DNA of 64,000 bases from Amycolatopsis rifamycinica (GTDB lineage Bacteria; Actinomycetota; Actinomycetes; Mycobacteriales; Pseudonocardiaceae), in contig NZ_JMQI01000066.1 in assembly GCF_000695625.1 (NCBI RefSeq), positions 1-64,000 on the forward strand. The letters run 5' to 3'. Positions 34,672-42,699 of this stretch are shown here, piece by piece. Numbering within the stretch: the stretch's first letter is position 1; every line of letters starts with the position of its first letter. The notes under the pieces were generated by a model. The model did not search any database. It was not told where the DNA came from and saw only the letters and a list, made by a program, of their open reading frames with translations. The translations under genes were made by a program, and so were the position numbers.

Positions 34672-35714
34672 CCGGCGTGCGCTGCATGCTCATGCGCGGA
34701 GGCACCTCGAAGGGCGCCTATTTCCTCGCCGAAGACCTCCCCGCCGACCCGGCCGCCCGCGACGACCTGCTGCTGCGGATCATGGGTACCCCCGACCCGC
34801 GCCAGATCGACGGCCTCGGCGGCGCGCAGCCGGTCACCAGCAAGGTCGCGATCGTCGCGAAGGCCACCGGCGCCGACCACGACGTCGACTACCTGTTCCT
34901 GCAGCTCGGCGTGGAGGAACCCACCGTCTCCGACCGCCAGACGTGCGGCAACCTCCTCGCCGGCGTCGGGCAGTTCGCCGTCGAACGGGGGCTCGTGCCC
35001 GCCGGGGCCGAGCGCACGACGGTCCGCGTGCGGCTGCTCAACACCGGGTCGATCGCCGTCGCGAGCTTCGCCACCCCGGGCGGCGAAGTCGACTACCGCG
35101 GCGAGACGGCCATCTCCGGCGTGCCCGGCACCGCCGCGCCGGTCGAACTCGACTTCACCGGCACCGAAGGGTCCGTGTGCGGCAGCCTGCTGCCCACCGG
35201 CCACGTCCGCGACGAGGTGGGCGGGATCGAAGTGTCCTGTGTGGACAACGGGATGCCGGTCGTGGTGGCCCGTGCCCGCGACTTCGGCATCACCGGGTAC
35301 GAACCGGCCGAGGAGCTCGGTGCGAACGGCGAGCTCGCCGGGCGGATCGACGCCCTGCGCGTCGAGGCCGGGAAGCTGATGGGGCTCGGTGACGTCCGCG
35401 GGAGCTCGATTCCCAAGACCACGCTGGTGGCCGCCCCGCGCGACGGCGGCGCGATCTGCACCCGCACGTTCATCCCGGTCAAGCCGCACCCGTCGATCGG
35501 CGTGCTCGGCGGCGTCAGCGTCGTCACGGCGTTGCTGCTCGACGGCGCGGTCGGCCACGAGCTGCTGGAGGCCGGCGGCGGCCCCGTCCAGATCGAGCAC
35601 CCGAGCGGCAAGCTCGCCGTCGCGATCGAATTCGAGGAGTCCCGCGTCCGCCGCTCGACCGTGATCCGCACCGCGCGGAAGCTGTTCGACGGGACCGTTT
35701 TCCCCCGTTCCTAG
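34668..35714 (+). CDS. ligU: 4-oxalomesaconate tautomerase (PrpF family)
   Basis: 348 residues. PrpF/diaminopimelate-epimerase fold, with the N-terminal MLMRGGTSKGAYF and QIDGLGGAQPVTSKVAIV segments and QTCGNLLAGVGQFA in the middle. LigU and GalD of this family interconvert keto and enol forms of 4-oxalomesaconate, supplying the form LigJ hydrates. Its stop overlaps the stop of the convergent gene (CTAG). Confidence 0.9.
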   Translation: MTGVRCMLMRGGTSKGAYFLAEDLPADPAARDDLLLRIMGTPDPRQIDGLGGAQPVTSKVAIVAKATGADHDVDYLFLQLGVEEPTVSDRQTCGNLLAGVGQFAVERGLVPAGAERTTVRVRLLNTGSIAVASFATPGGEVDYRGETAISGVPGTAAPVELDFTGTEGSVCGSLLPTGHVRDEVGGIEVSCVDNGMPVVVARARDFGITGYEPAEELGANGELAGRIDALRVEAGKLMGLGDVRGSSIPKTTLVAAPRDGGAICTRTFIPVKPHPSIGVLGGVSVVTALLLDGAVGHELLEAGGGPVQIEHPSGKLAVAIEFEESRVRRSTVIRTARKLFDGTVFPRS

Positions 35715-36196
35715 CGCCTTCGGGAGGCGAAGGCCTCGGCGCCGGTGCTGCGGCGGAACGGCTCGAGCGCGTCGCGTTGCGCGTCGGCTCGCGCGATCAG
35801 AGCCTGGAAGTCGATGTCGGGGAACCGCTCCTGCAGGCCCGCGACCTGGCCGAGGGTGTGCCACAGCGTCTTCTTGCCGTCGATGCCCATGACGAGCACC
35901 TCGAGCTCGAGGAACCGGCTCAGCGGCGAGAAACCGGTCAGCTTGCCGTTGAGCTTCAGCCGGGCCACCCGTTCGGCGACGACCGCCGCGGCGACCTTCA
36001 CCGGGTTCGGCCGGACCTCCAGGCGCCGCATGATCCCTTCGAAGGTCCGCACGTCCTCGGCGATGGCGTCGGCGACCTCGCCCAGCGTCCGGCCGAGGTC
36101 GGAGCCGCGGTTGTGGTCGCGGGCGCGCCGGGCCAGCTCCCGCCAGGTGACGCCGAGGGCCAGCTGGTCCCGCAGGTAGATCGCCAGGTAGCTCAT
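35711..36196 (-). CDS. conserved hypothetical helical protein
   Basis: 161 residues, predicted mostly helical (YLAIYLRDQLALGVTWRELARRARDHNRGSDLG, LGEVADAIAEDVRTFEGIMRRLEV). Soluble, no cysteines, no motif I know. Its ATG overlaps the stop of the DUF2231 gene upstream, so the two work in one leftward operon. Confidence 0.6.
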   Translation of the reverse strand: MSYLAIYLRDQLALGVTWRELARRARDHNRGSDLGRTLGEVADAIAEDVRTFEGIMRRLEVRPNPVKVAAAVVAERVARLKLNGKLTGFSPLSRFLELEVLVMGIDGKKTLWHTLGQVAGLQERFPDIDFQALIARADAQRDALEPFRRSTGAEAFASRRR

Positions 36197-36747
36197 CGGG
36201 CGGCCTGCCAGCGGAAGAACCCGGCGCCCTGCGCGTAGGCCAGGTGCCCGCCGAGCGCGCCCCCGGCGCTCGCCATCGCCAGGCCGAGCGCGCCCAGGAC
36301 CCGGCCGCGAGTCACCTGCCCGCGCGTGCGGGCGGCGTAGGACGCGCCGAAAAGGGCGATCGCCACCGCGTTGCCCGCGGCGTGGGTGAGCCCGACCCGG
36401 CGCCGCCGTTCGTCGAGGTCGGCGTAGTCGAACAGGCCGAGGACCACGGCCGCCGGCGCGGTCAGCAGGCCGGTGGCGACCAGCCGGCGGGCCGCTTCGT
36501 CCTGGCCCGGCAGCAGGTCGAACAGGGCCGAGCAGACCCAGGCGCCGATCGGCACGGTGACGGCGAGCGGGTGCAGCGGGTGGCCGAGCCAGCGGCCGCG
36601 CAGGAAACCGCCGGGCGCGCTCGCGGCGGCACCACGCAGCCGCTGCGCGAGAGCGGCGGCCGGGGCGTCGAGTGCTTTCGCGTCTTCGACGGCGGTCAGC
36701 GCGCGGTGCGGCGGGGCGGGGGTGTCACGGAGGTGGGCTCTCTGCAT
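36193..36747 (-). CDS. DUF2231 membrane protein
   Basis: 184 residues from ATG. Four hydrophobic helices with the DUF2231 start pattern WLGHPLHPLAVTVPIGAWVCSALFDLL and a second paired helix VATGLLTAPAAVVLGLFDYADL. The family is often linked to heme or redox membrane proteins, but its role is not settled. First gene of a two-gene operon with the helical protein behind it. Confidence 0.8.
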   Translation of the reverse strand: MQRAHLRDTPAPPHRALTAVEDAKALDAPAAALAQRLRGAAASAPGGFLRGRWLGHPLHPLAVTVPIGAWVCSALFDLLPGQDEAARRLVATGLLTAPAAVVLGLFDYADLDERRRRVGLTHAAGNAVAIALFGASYAARTRGQVTRGRVLGALGLAMASAGGALGGHLAYAQGAGFFRWQAAR

Positions 36748-36968
36748 GCCGTCCCGGCTACCCGGTCGGGCGTGGTCCAACCGCTCACGGTCCGGTGCCG
36801 TTCGCCCGGCCCGCGTACTTCCGGCAGCCGCTCCCGAAAGCGGCACTTTTCGCGGGAAAGGCGCGCTTGAAGACCGGGGGCCGACGTTCGGCGATGGTGG
36901 CGAGTACGCCGACGCGCTACCGTGAGCGCCTTGGGCAACGCTCTGCGTGACAGTGCCTGGGGGTGGGG

Positions 36969-38183
36969 ATGGCGGTGACGCGGTCCGCGTTCGCGGTACG
37001 CGGGTTCCGCCTGCTCTGGCTCGCCGGCCTGCTCTCGGTCGCCGGGGATCAGCTGGCTCGGGTCGCTTTGTCGATACTCGTTTTCCAGCGCACCGGCTCC
37101 GCCGCGCTGAGCGCGGCCACGTACGCGCTGTCGATGCTGCCCGCCCTCGTCTCGGGTGCGCTGCTGTCGTGGCTGGCCGACCGGTACCCGCGTCGCCGGG
37201 TCATGGTCGCCTGCGACGTGATCCGGGCGGTGCTCGTGGCGGTGATGGCGGTGCCCGTGGTCCCGCTGCCGCTGATGGCCGGGCTGCTCGTGCTGGTGCA
37301 GCTGGCCGAAGCGCCGTTCTCGGCCGCGCAGGGCGCCGTCCTGCCCGAGCTGCTGGGTGGCCGGTACGAGGCGGGACAAGCGGTTCAGCAGGTGACGACG
37401 CAGCTGTGCCTGGTGCTCGGCTTCGCCGCGGCCGCGTTCGTCGTCACCGGGGTCGGCGCGCACGCCGCCCTGGCCATCGACGCCGGCACCTTCGCGGCTT
37501 CCGCGCTGCTGATCCGCGCCGGCCTCGGCCCTCACCCGCCGGCGGCGCCCGCCGAAAGCGAGGCGACGTGGTGGCGCCGGATCGCCGCGGGTGCCGTGGC
37601 CGTGCGCCGGGACCGGACGCTGGCCACGCTGGTGTGGCTGGGCTGGCTGGCGCTGTTCACCGTCGTCCCCGAAGGGCTCGCTGTCCCGTTCGCCTACGAA
37701 GCCGGGGCCGGCGGCGAATGGATCGGGGTGCTGCTCGCCGCGGAACCGGCGGGCGCGGTGGCGGGCGCGCTGCTGCTGCGGCGGGTCGCGCGGACGGTGC
37801 GGGTGCGTGCCCTCGGCGTGCTCGCGGTCGGGACGTCGGCGCCGCTCGTGGCCTTCTGGGGGCGGCCGGCCCTGGGCACGGCGCTGGTCCTGCTGTTCGT
37901 GTCCGGGCTGTGCTCGGCCTACCAGGTCACCGCCGGGGCGACGTTCGTCCAGCTGTCCCCGCCGAGCGTGCGCGGGCGGACCCTCGGCTTCGCGCGGACC
38001 GGCATGATCGCCGGGCAGGGACTCGGCATCCTGGCCGGCGGCGTGCTGGCCCAGCTGGCCGGGCCGGCGACGGCCATCGCCGTGGCGGGGACCGCGGGAG
38101 CACTGGTCGCGCTCGCCGCGGCCGCGGCCTGGGCACGTCGCCGCCCGGACGCCGTTTCGGCCGCGCTGCCGGCCGAAGCCTGA
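36969..38183 (+). CDS. MFS efflux-type transporter
   Basis: 404 residues from ATG at 36969 (a GTG at 36963 is the alternative). Twelve helices; the loop after helix 2 reads LADRYPRRRVMVACD and is typical of MFS drug-efflux or siderophore exporters (Bcr/MdtG or EntS type). Two hexapeptide micro-ORFs on the opposite strand start right behind its stop codon. Substrate unknown. Confidence 0.82.
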   Translation: MAVTRSAFAVRGFRLLWLAGLLSVAGDQLARVALSILVFQRTGSAALSAATYALSMLPALVSGALLSWLADRYPRRRVMVACDVIRAVLVAVMAVPVVPLPLMAGLLVLVQLAEAPFSAAQGAVLPELLGGRYEAGQAVQQVTTQLCLVLGFAAAAFVVTGVGAHAALAIDAGTFAASALLIRAGLGPHPPAAPAESEATWWRRIAAGAVAVRRDRTLATLVWLGWLALFTVVPEGLAVPFAYEAGAGGEWIGVLLAAEPAGAVAGALLLRRVARTVRVRALGVLAVGTSAPLVAFWGRPALGTALVLLFVSGLCSAYQVTAGATFVQLSPPSVRGRTLGFARTGMIAGQGLGILAGGVLAQLAGPATAIAVAGTAGALVALAAAAAWARRRPDAVSAALPAEA

Positions 38184-38186
38184 GGT

Positions 38187-38207
38187 TCACCAGCCTTTGT
38201 CGCTCAT
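38187..38207 (-). CDS. micro-ORF encoding MSDKGW (copy 1)
   Basis: Seven codons including stop: Met-Ser-Asp-Lys-Gly-Trp. A textbook AAGGAG ribosome site sits six bases before the ATG (38214-38219). The coding sequence, two bases before it and three after it are repeated exactly 62 bases away, while the DNA between the copies is not repeated. This makes the peptide itself, rather than chance, the likely conserved element. No modifying enzyme lies next to it; the genes on both sides are on the other strand. Real translation is not proven. Confidence 0.45.
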   Translation of the reverse strand: MSDKGW

Positions 38208-38248
38208 CGCGGGCTCCTTCTCGGTGGCAGGGGCGGAGGATCTGGGGT

Positions 38249-38269
38249 TCACCAGCCTTTGTCGCTCAT
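38249..38269 (-). CDS. micro-ORF encoding MSDKGW (copy 2)
   Basis: The upstream copy in the leftward direction, identical in its 21 coding bases to copy 1. Its ribosome site is GGAAAGG, eight bases before the ATG. The identical block spans 38246-38271, against 38184-38209 for copy 1. The leader before it (38270-38424) has no other gene. Confidence 0.45.
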   Translation of the reverse strand: MSDKGW

Positions 38270-38424
38270 CGGCGCGCCTTTCCGTGCGGTTCGTCCGGTA
38301 CCGGATACCCCGGAATCGTCTCAGCCGCCCGGTCGGGTCGTCCCCGCGGGAAACACCTGACATCCGGCCGTGACGCGACTACCCTGGGCGATCGGGGGAT
38401 CACTGGCGCGGGGGAGGCGCTGCG

Positions 38425-39681
38425 ATGGGGGAAACCGTGGCCACCGGCGGAGGTCCGCCCGGCTGGAAACTGTGGTCGTTGCCGGGCCGGGTGCGCGTGC
38501 TCGTCCTGGGCGTGACCCTGCTGGCGCTCGGCGTGCTGGCGCTCGCGGCCCGCACGGCGCCGACACCGGAGCAATGGGTCACGGCGGGCTGGCTCGCCGC
38601 GGCGGCCCTGCCGCACCTGCACGCCTCGCACCTGATCGAGCGGCGGCGCCGCGATCGCGACGGCACGCCGTACGTCGACCTCTGCAGCGTCTGGATCTTC
38701 GCCGGGGTCGTCGCACTACCCCTGGTGCTCGAGCTGGTGCTGGTGGCGGTCATCTACGTCCACCGCTGGGTGCTGGTCAACCGGTTCGACGCGGTCCGGC
38801 CCCCGCACCGCACCGTGTTCACCGCCGCCACGCTCGCGCTGGCCGCGGCCGCCGCGGCCGGCGTGCTGCGCGCGAGCGGCGTTCACGAGCACCTGGCCGC
38901 CGGCGCCCGGCCCGGCTGGGCCGACCTGGCCGCCGTCGTCGCCGCGGCCGCGGTGCAGTGGGTGGTCAACACCGGGCTCGTCGCCGCGGCCATCGCCTGG
39001 ACGGTCACCGTCGAGCACCCCCGCCGGCTGCTGGGCAGCGCCTCGGACAACCTGCTGGAGGTCAGCCAGCTGGCGCTCGGGGTGTTCGTCGCGCTCGCGC
39101 TGCTGTGGTGGCCGCCCGCCGCACTGCTGATGATCATCCCGACGTTCGCGCTGCACCAGTGCGTCCAGCTCGACCAGCTCAAGCTCGCCGCCCGCACCGA
39201 CCAGCGCACCGGGCTGCTCAACGCGATCGCCTGGCACGAGCAGGCCGAGCACGCGCTCGAGCACTCCCGCGGGCGCATCGGGGTGCTGATGATCGACCTC
39301 GACTGGTTCAAGCGCATCAACGACACCCACGGCCACCCGGTCGGCGACGACGTCCTCGCCGAGGTGGCCACCGTGCTCACCCGGGCCGTCCGGCGCGGGG
39401 ACACGGTCGGCCGCTACGGCGGCGAGGAGTTCGCCGTCCTGCTGCCCGACGTCGACGAAGCCGAGGTCCGCACGATCGCCGAGCGGATCCGCCTCCGCAT
39501 CCGGGCGCTGCGCATCACCGCGCCGACGGGCGAGCCGGTGACGCTGTCGGCGACGATCGGCGCGGCCCTGCACCCGTCGGAGCCCGGCGCCGGCCTCGAC
39601 GAGATGATCCGGGCGGCCGACGACGCGTTGTACGCGGGCAAGAAGGCGGGCCGGGACCGGGTGGCCGTCGCCCGGTGCTGA
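38425..39681 (+). CDS. membrane diguanylate cyclase (GGDEF)
   Basis: 418 residues from ATG with a GGGGGAGG ribosome site. About six to eight N-terminal membrane helices (20-250) form a MASE-like sensor, followed by a GGDEF domain (about 255-418): DQRTGLLNAIAWHE, MIDLDWFKRINDTHGHPVGDDVL, and the active loop RYGGEEFAVLLP. The intact GGEEF suggests active c-di-GMP synthesis. No inhibitory RxxD site is evident directly before the loop. Single gene. Confidence 0.88.
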   Translation: MGETVATGGGPPGWKLWSLPGRVRVLVLGVTLLALGVLALAARTAPTPEQWVTAGWLAAAALPHLHASHLIERRRRDRDGTPYVDLCSVWIFAGVVALPLVLELVLVAVIYVHRWVLVNRFDAVRPPHRTVFTAATLALAAAAAAGVLRASGVHEHLAAGARPGWADLAAVVAAAAVQWVVNTGLVAAAIAWTVTVEHPRRLLGSASDNLLEVSQLALGVFVALALLWWPPAALLMIIPTFALHQCVQLDQLKLAARTDQRTGLLNAIAWHEQAEHALEHSRGRIGVLMIDLDWFKRINDTHGHPVGDDVLAEVATVLTRAVRRGDTVGRYGGEEFAVLLPDVDEAEVRTIAERIRLRIRALRITAPTGEPVTLSATIGAALHPSEPGAGLDEMIRAADDALYAGKKAGRDRVAVARC

Positions 39682-39686
39682 CGCCG

Positions 39687-40139
39687 TCAGTTCTGGCCGG
39701 GGTCGGCCGGGCCGCGGTGGTGCTGGAGCGCGCGTGCGCGGTCGTGGTCGAAGGTCACCGGCACCTCGGTGCCGACCAGCGGACACAGCCGCAGCGCCTC
39801 GCGGGTGACCGCGTCGTAGAGCTCGTCGGTCGACGCGCCGGGCAGGTAGATGCCGACCGCGGCGTGGAGTTCGTAGCGGCCGTCGTCGCGGTGGGACAGG
39901 GTGGCTTCGGCCGTGACCACGCTTTCGGCCGGCTCCACGTCCAGTGACGTCGCCGCGATCGTCAGCGACTGGTGCAGGCAGGTCGCCAGCGCGGCGGCGT
40001 AGAGCCGCTCGGGGTTGAGCGCGTCGGCCGTGCCGTTGCCGCTGGGCTCGCCGACCGGGTAGGCCAGGTCGCCGCGGCCGTCCACCCGGACGCTGCCGCG
40101 GCTCGACGTCGCTTCCGCCGAGTAGATGTCCCGTGCCAT
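39687..40139 (-). CDS. OsmC/Ohr-family peroxide-reducing protein
   Basis: 150 residues. The two redox cysteines are in ATCLHQSLT and LRLCPLVG, as in Ohr/OsmC proteins that reduce organic hydroperoxides. The N-terminal strand part (YSAEATSSRGSVRVDGRGDLAYPVGEP) is family-typical. Ends five bases from the convergent cyclase gene and follows the LacI gene at a distance of about 57 bases. Confidence 0.87.
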   Translation of the reverse strand: MARDIYSAEATSSRGSVRVDGRGDLAYPVGEPSGNGTADALNPERLYAAALATCLHQSLTIAATSLDVEPAESVVTAEATLSHRDDGRYELHAAVGIYLPGASTDELYDAVTREALRLCPLVGTEVPVTFDHDRARALQHHRGPADPGQN

Positions 40140-40196
40140 CGCGTCCTCCGGGGGGTCGTTTCCGCGCGGTTACCCCGCGGCGGCCACCCCACACGC

Positions 40197-41192
40197 TCAG
40201 CTCGTTTCGCGCACTTCCAGGTGGTGCGGGGCGACGATCGACCGCGGGGGTGCCGGGTCGGCCGCCTGCCGCGCCAGGCGGTCGAGGGCGAGTTCGGCGA
40301 TGCGGTCCTTGTCCGGCGCCACGGTCGTGAGGGCCGGCACGCTGTAGCGGCCGTCTTCGATGTCGTCGAACCCCACCAGGGCCAGGGACTCCGGCACCGG
40401 GACGCGCCGGTCGGCGGCCGCCCGCAGGGCGCCGAGCGCCAGTTCGTCGGTGAAGCAGAAGACGGCGTCGGGCGGCCGCGGCAGGTCCAGCAGCCGCAGC
40501 ATCGCCTGGTGGCCGTCGGCCCGGTGCAGGCGCCGCACCGGGACTTCCAGCTCCGGCTCGGCCGGCAGGCCCGCCTCGGCGAGCGCCTGCCGGTAGCCGG
40601 CCAGCCGCTGGCGGGCGGTGGCGTTCAGCGAGCGCGGCTGGATGCCCAGCGCCGCGACGCGGCGGCGGCCCGAGGCCAGCAGGTGCCGGGTGGCCTCGCG
40701 CGCGGCGGCGACGTTGTCGATGGCGACGTGGTCGACGCCCCCCGTGCCGTCGTGCTCGCCGAGCAGCACCAGCGGGACGGTGTCGGTGCGCGCGGCCAGC
40801 TCCGCGGGCGCCACCGCCCACGGGCTGAACAGGACGCCGTCGACCAGCTGGCTGCGCCGGCCGTGCAGCAGTTCCTTTTCGCGCTCGGCGTCGCCGTCGG
40901 TCTGGTCGATGAGCACGGTCATGCCCCGGGAGCCGGCGATCCGGACCGTGCGCGCGGCCAGCTCGGCGAAGTACGGCGAGTCGATCTCCGGGATCACCAG
41001 GGCCACCAGCCCGGTGCGGCCGCGCCGCAGCGTGCGGGCGGCGAGGTTGGGCCGGTAGCCGAGGGCGTCGATGCTCGCCTGCACGCGCTCCCGGGTCGCC
41101 GGGGCCACGTACCGGAACCCGTTGACCACGTTGGACACCGTGCGCACCGAGACGCCGGCGTGCTCGGCCACGTCACGCAGTTTCGGGTTCAC
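40197..41192 (-). CDS. LacI-family regulator
   Basis: 331 residues from GTG. The HTH LRDVAEHAGVSVRTVSNVVNGFRYVAPATRERVQ and hinge LGYRPNLAARTLRRG are standard LacI, followed by a periplasmic-binding-protein fold (LVALVIPEIDSPYFAEL, FCFTDELALGALRA, LVGFDDIEDGRY). It diverges from the PhyH dioxygenase gene across a perfect 26-bp palindrome, its probable operator. Effector presumably a small sugar or polyol, unknown. Confidence 0.9.
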   Translation of the reverse strand: MNPKLRDVAEHAGVSVRTVSNVVNGFRYVAPATRERVQASIDALGYRPNLAARTLRRGRTGLVALVIPEIDSPYFAELAARTVRIAGSRGMTVLIDQTDGDAEREKELLHGRRSQLVDGVLFSPWAVAPAELAARTDTVPLVLLGEHDGTGGVDHVAIDNVAAAREATRHLLASGRRRVAALGIQPRSLNATARQRLAGYRQALAEAGLPAEPELEVPVRRLHRADGHQAMLRLLDLPRPPDAVFCFTDELALGALRAAADRRVPVPESLALVGFDDIEDGRYSVPALTTVAPDKDRIAELALDRLARQAADPAPPRSIVAPHHLEVRETS

Positions 41193-41208
41193 CGGCGCAG
41201 CGTACCTC

Positions 41209-41234
41209 TTGCAACGTGGCATGCCACGTTGCAA
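41209..41234. promoter_or_regulatory. perfect 26-bp palindromic operator (LacI type)
   Basis: The half-site TTGCAACGTGGCA is followed by its exact complement. TTGCAA ends and a CG-rich middle fit LacI-family operators. It lies between the LacI start (41192) and the dioxygenase start (41274), in position to repress both. Confidence 0.85.
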
Positions 41235-41273
41235 ACTGGCCTGGCACGCTGTCGTGTCCCCCAGGAGGTTCGG

Positions 41274-42116
41274 ATGACCGCACACCAGACCGCCCCCGCC
41301 CCGAAGGCCGCCGCCGAACTCGCGGCGCTGACCGAGCGCCTGGACGCCGACGGCATCATCGGCCTGCCCGGGGCGTTCTCCCGCGACTGGGTGCGGCAGC
41401 TCGGCGAGGACATCGACACGGCGTTCGCCGAGGCCCGCGCCCGGCCGGACGGCGCCGTCGGCCGCGGCCCGAACCGGTTCTACGTCGAGATCCACCCGGA
41501 GCAGCTGCGCGGGTTCACCGACCTGGTCACCCACCCGTGGATCACGGCGGTCGCCGAGGCGGTGCTGGGGCCGGAGTACCGGATCGTCGAGGTGGGCTTC
41601 GACGTCCCGCTCGCCGGGGCGGTCGACCAGCCGTGGCACCGGGACTTCCCGATGCCCGCCGAAACCGCCCGCGAGCGGCGGCTGACGTCGCTGGCGGTGA
41701 ACGTGACCGCCGTCGACACCGAGCCGGACATGGGCCCGTTCGAGATCGCGCCCGGCACGCACTGGGACAGCGGCAGCGCGTTCGAGCACGGCATGTTCCC
41801 GCCGCGCGAGGCCTGGCCGCGCTACGAGGAGCTCGCGGTGCGCAAGTTCCCGCAGATGGGCGACATTTCGATCCGGTCGGCCCTGACGCTGCACCGCGGC
41901 ACCGCGAACCACTCGGCCAAGGCGCGTCCCGTCCTGGTGCTGGGCCTCGACGCGCCGGGGGCGGGCAACGACGAGCGCCACGACACCGCGGTGACGAAGC
42001 GGTTCTGGGCGTCGCTGCCGGAATCCGTGCGCGCGCACCTGCACTGCCCGGTCGTCGACGTGCTGACGCCGATCACCCAGAAACACACGATCGAGGGTCT
42101 CGTGATGGGGACGTGA
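41274..42116 (+). CDS. phytanoyl-CoA dioxygenase (PhyH)-family Fe(II)/2-oxoglutarate oxygenase
   Basis: 280 residues from ATG after AGGAGG. The metal motif HxD is WHRDFP (about 126-128) and the distal His with the 2-oxoglutarate Arg is in LHRGTANHSAKARPVL (about 208-222). The rest is a double-stranded beta-helix. It is the only gene obviously under the LacI regulator. PhyH members hydroxylate many substrates (lipids, ectoine, natural products), so no substrate is claimed. Confidence 0.85.
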   Translation: MTAHQTAPAPKAAAELAALTERLDADGIIGLPGAFSRDWVRQLGEDIDTAFAEARARPDGAVGRGPNRFYVEIHPEQLRGFTDLVTHPWITAVAEAVLGPEYRIVEVGFDVPLAGAVDQPWHRDFPMPAETARERRLTSLAVNVTAVDTEPDMGPFEIAPGTHWDSGSAFEHGMFPPREAWPRYEELAVRKFPQMGDISIRSALTLHRGTANHSAKARPVLVLGLDAPGAGNDERHDTAVTKRFWASLPESVRAHLHCPVVDVLTPITQKHTIEGLVMGT

Positions 42117-42151
42117 GGTTTGTCGGCCTCGGACGCGGGCACCTGGTGGCC

Positions 42152-42292
42152 ATGACGGAAGCGGGAATCACCGAAATGTCGGGCCGGCCCGGAGTCGTCG
42201 CGGGGCTGCGCCGCGTGCTGCTCGCGTTCGGGGTCGGCGGGGCGCTGGCGTGCCTCGCCTGGATGGCGTTGTGGCTGGCCATGCACGTCTAG
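42152..42292 (+). CDS. small single-pass membrane protein
   Basis: 46 residues from ATG at 42152, with one hydrophobic helix (VLLAFGVGGALACLAWMALWLAM). An ATG at 42176 is an alternative start. It ends six bases before a strong bidirectional hairpin, which supports a real transcript end here. No family recognised. Confidence 0.4.
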   Translation: MTEAGITEMSGRPGVVAGLRRVLLAFGVGGALACLAWMALWLAMHV

Positions 42293-42297
42293 GTCGT

Positions 42298-42337
42298 CAG
42301 GCTCCGGCCACGTGCGTCACGCCGTGGCCGGAGCCTG
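42298..42337. terminator. bidirectional hairpin terminator
   Basis: A perfect 15-bp stem (CAGGCTCCGGCCACG at 42298-42312 with 42323-42337) and a 10-base loop, between two small convergent genes. Confidence 0.85.
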
Positions 42338-42340
42338 GTT

Positions 42341-42463
42341 TCACTGGCAGGCTTCGCAGTCCGGGTCGTCGATGCGGCAGGCGGCGCCATCGGTGAGCGG
42401 GAAGTCGAAGTCCTCCAGCTCGGGCACGGCGACGGACTCTTCCGGGGTGGTGGTGGCGGACAT
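42341..42463 (-). CDS. 40-residue Cys-containing acidic peptide
   Basis: Start ATG at 42463 with a strong GGGAGGG ribosome site six bases upstream; the stop is followed at once by the bidirectional hairpin, so the gene is well framed. The sequence is acidic, with an ELEDFDFPLTDG middle and a C-terminus CRIDDPDCEACQ carrying three cysteines. The layout (acidic leader, short Cys-rich end) resembles precursor peptides of modified natural products, but no synthetase is adjacent and the end lacks Ser/Thr. A metal-binding peptide is the alternative. Confidence 0.55.
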   Translation of the reverse strand: MSATTTPEESVAVPELEDFDFPLTDGAACRIDDPDCEACQ

Positions 42464-42699
42464 AGGCCCTCCCTTGTGGACGAACGGTTCTCCAGTGTGT
42501 AGCGCCGAAGATCGCCGCGCATTCCGTGACGCGCGCCACACGCGGGGCAGGCGAAGGGCGGCGGGGGAGCGGGCGGCCGTCCGCTCGGCCGGGTGATCTT
42601 CGGAACCGTTTCCGTTCTCGGCGACCGGCGGGTTCCGCCGGGCCCGTCGTGGGTAGTCCCCTCCCGGACGATCAGGGACTCGGCGGGAGGTGGCCGCAC

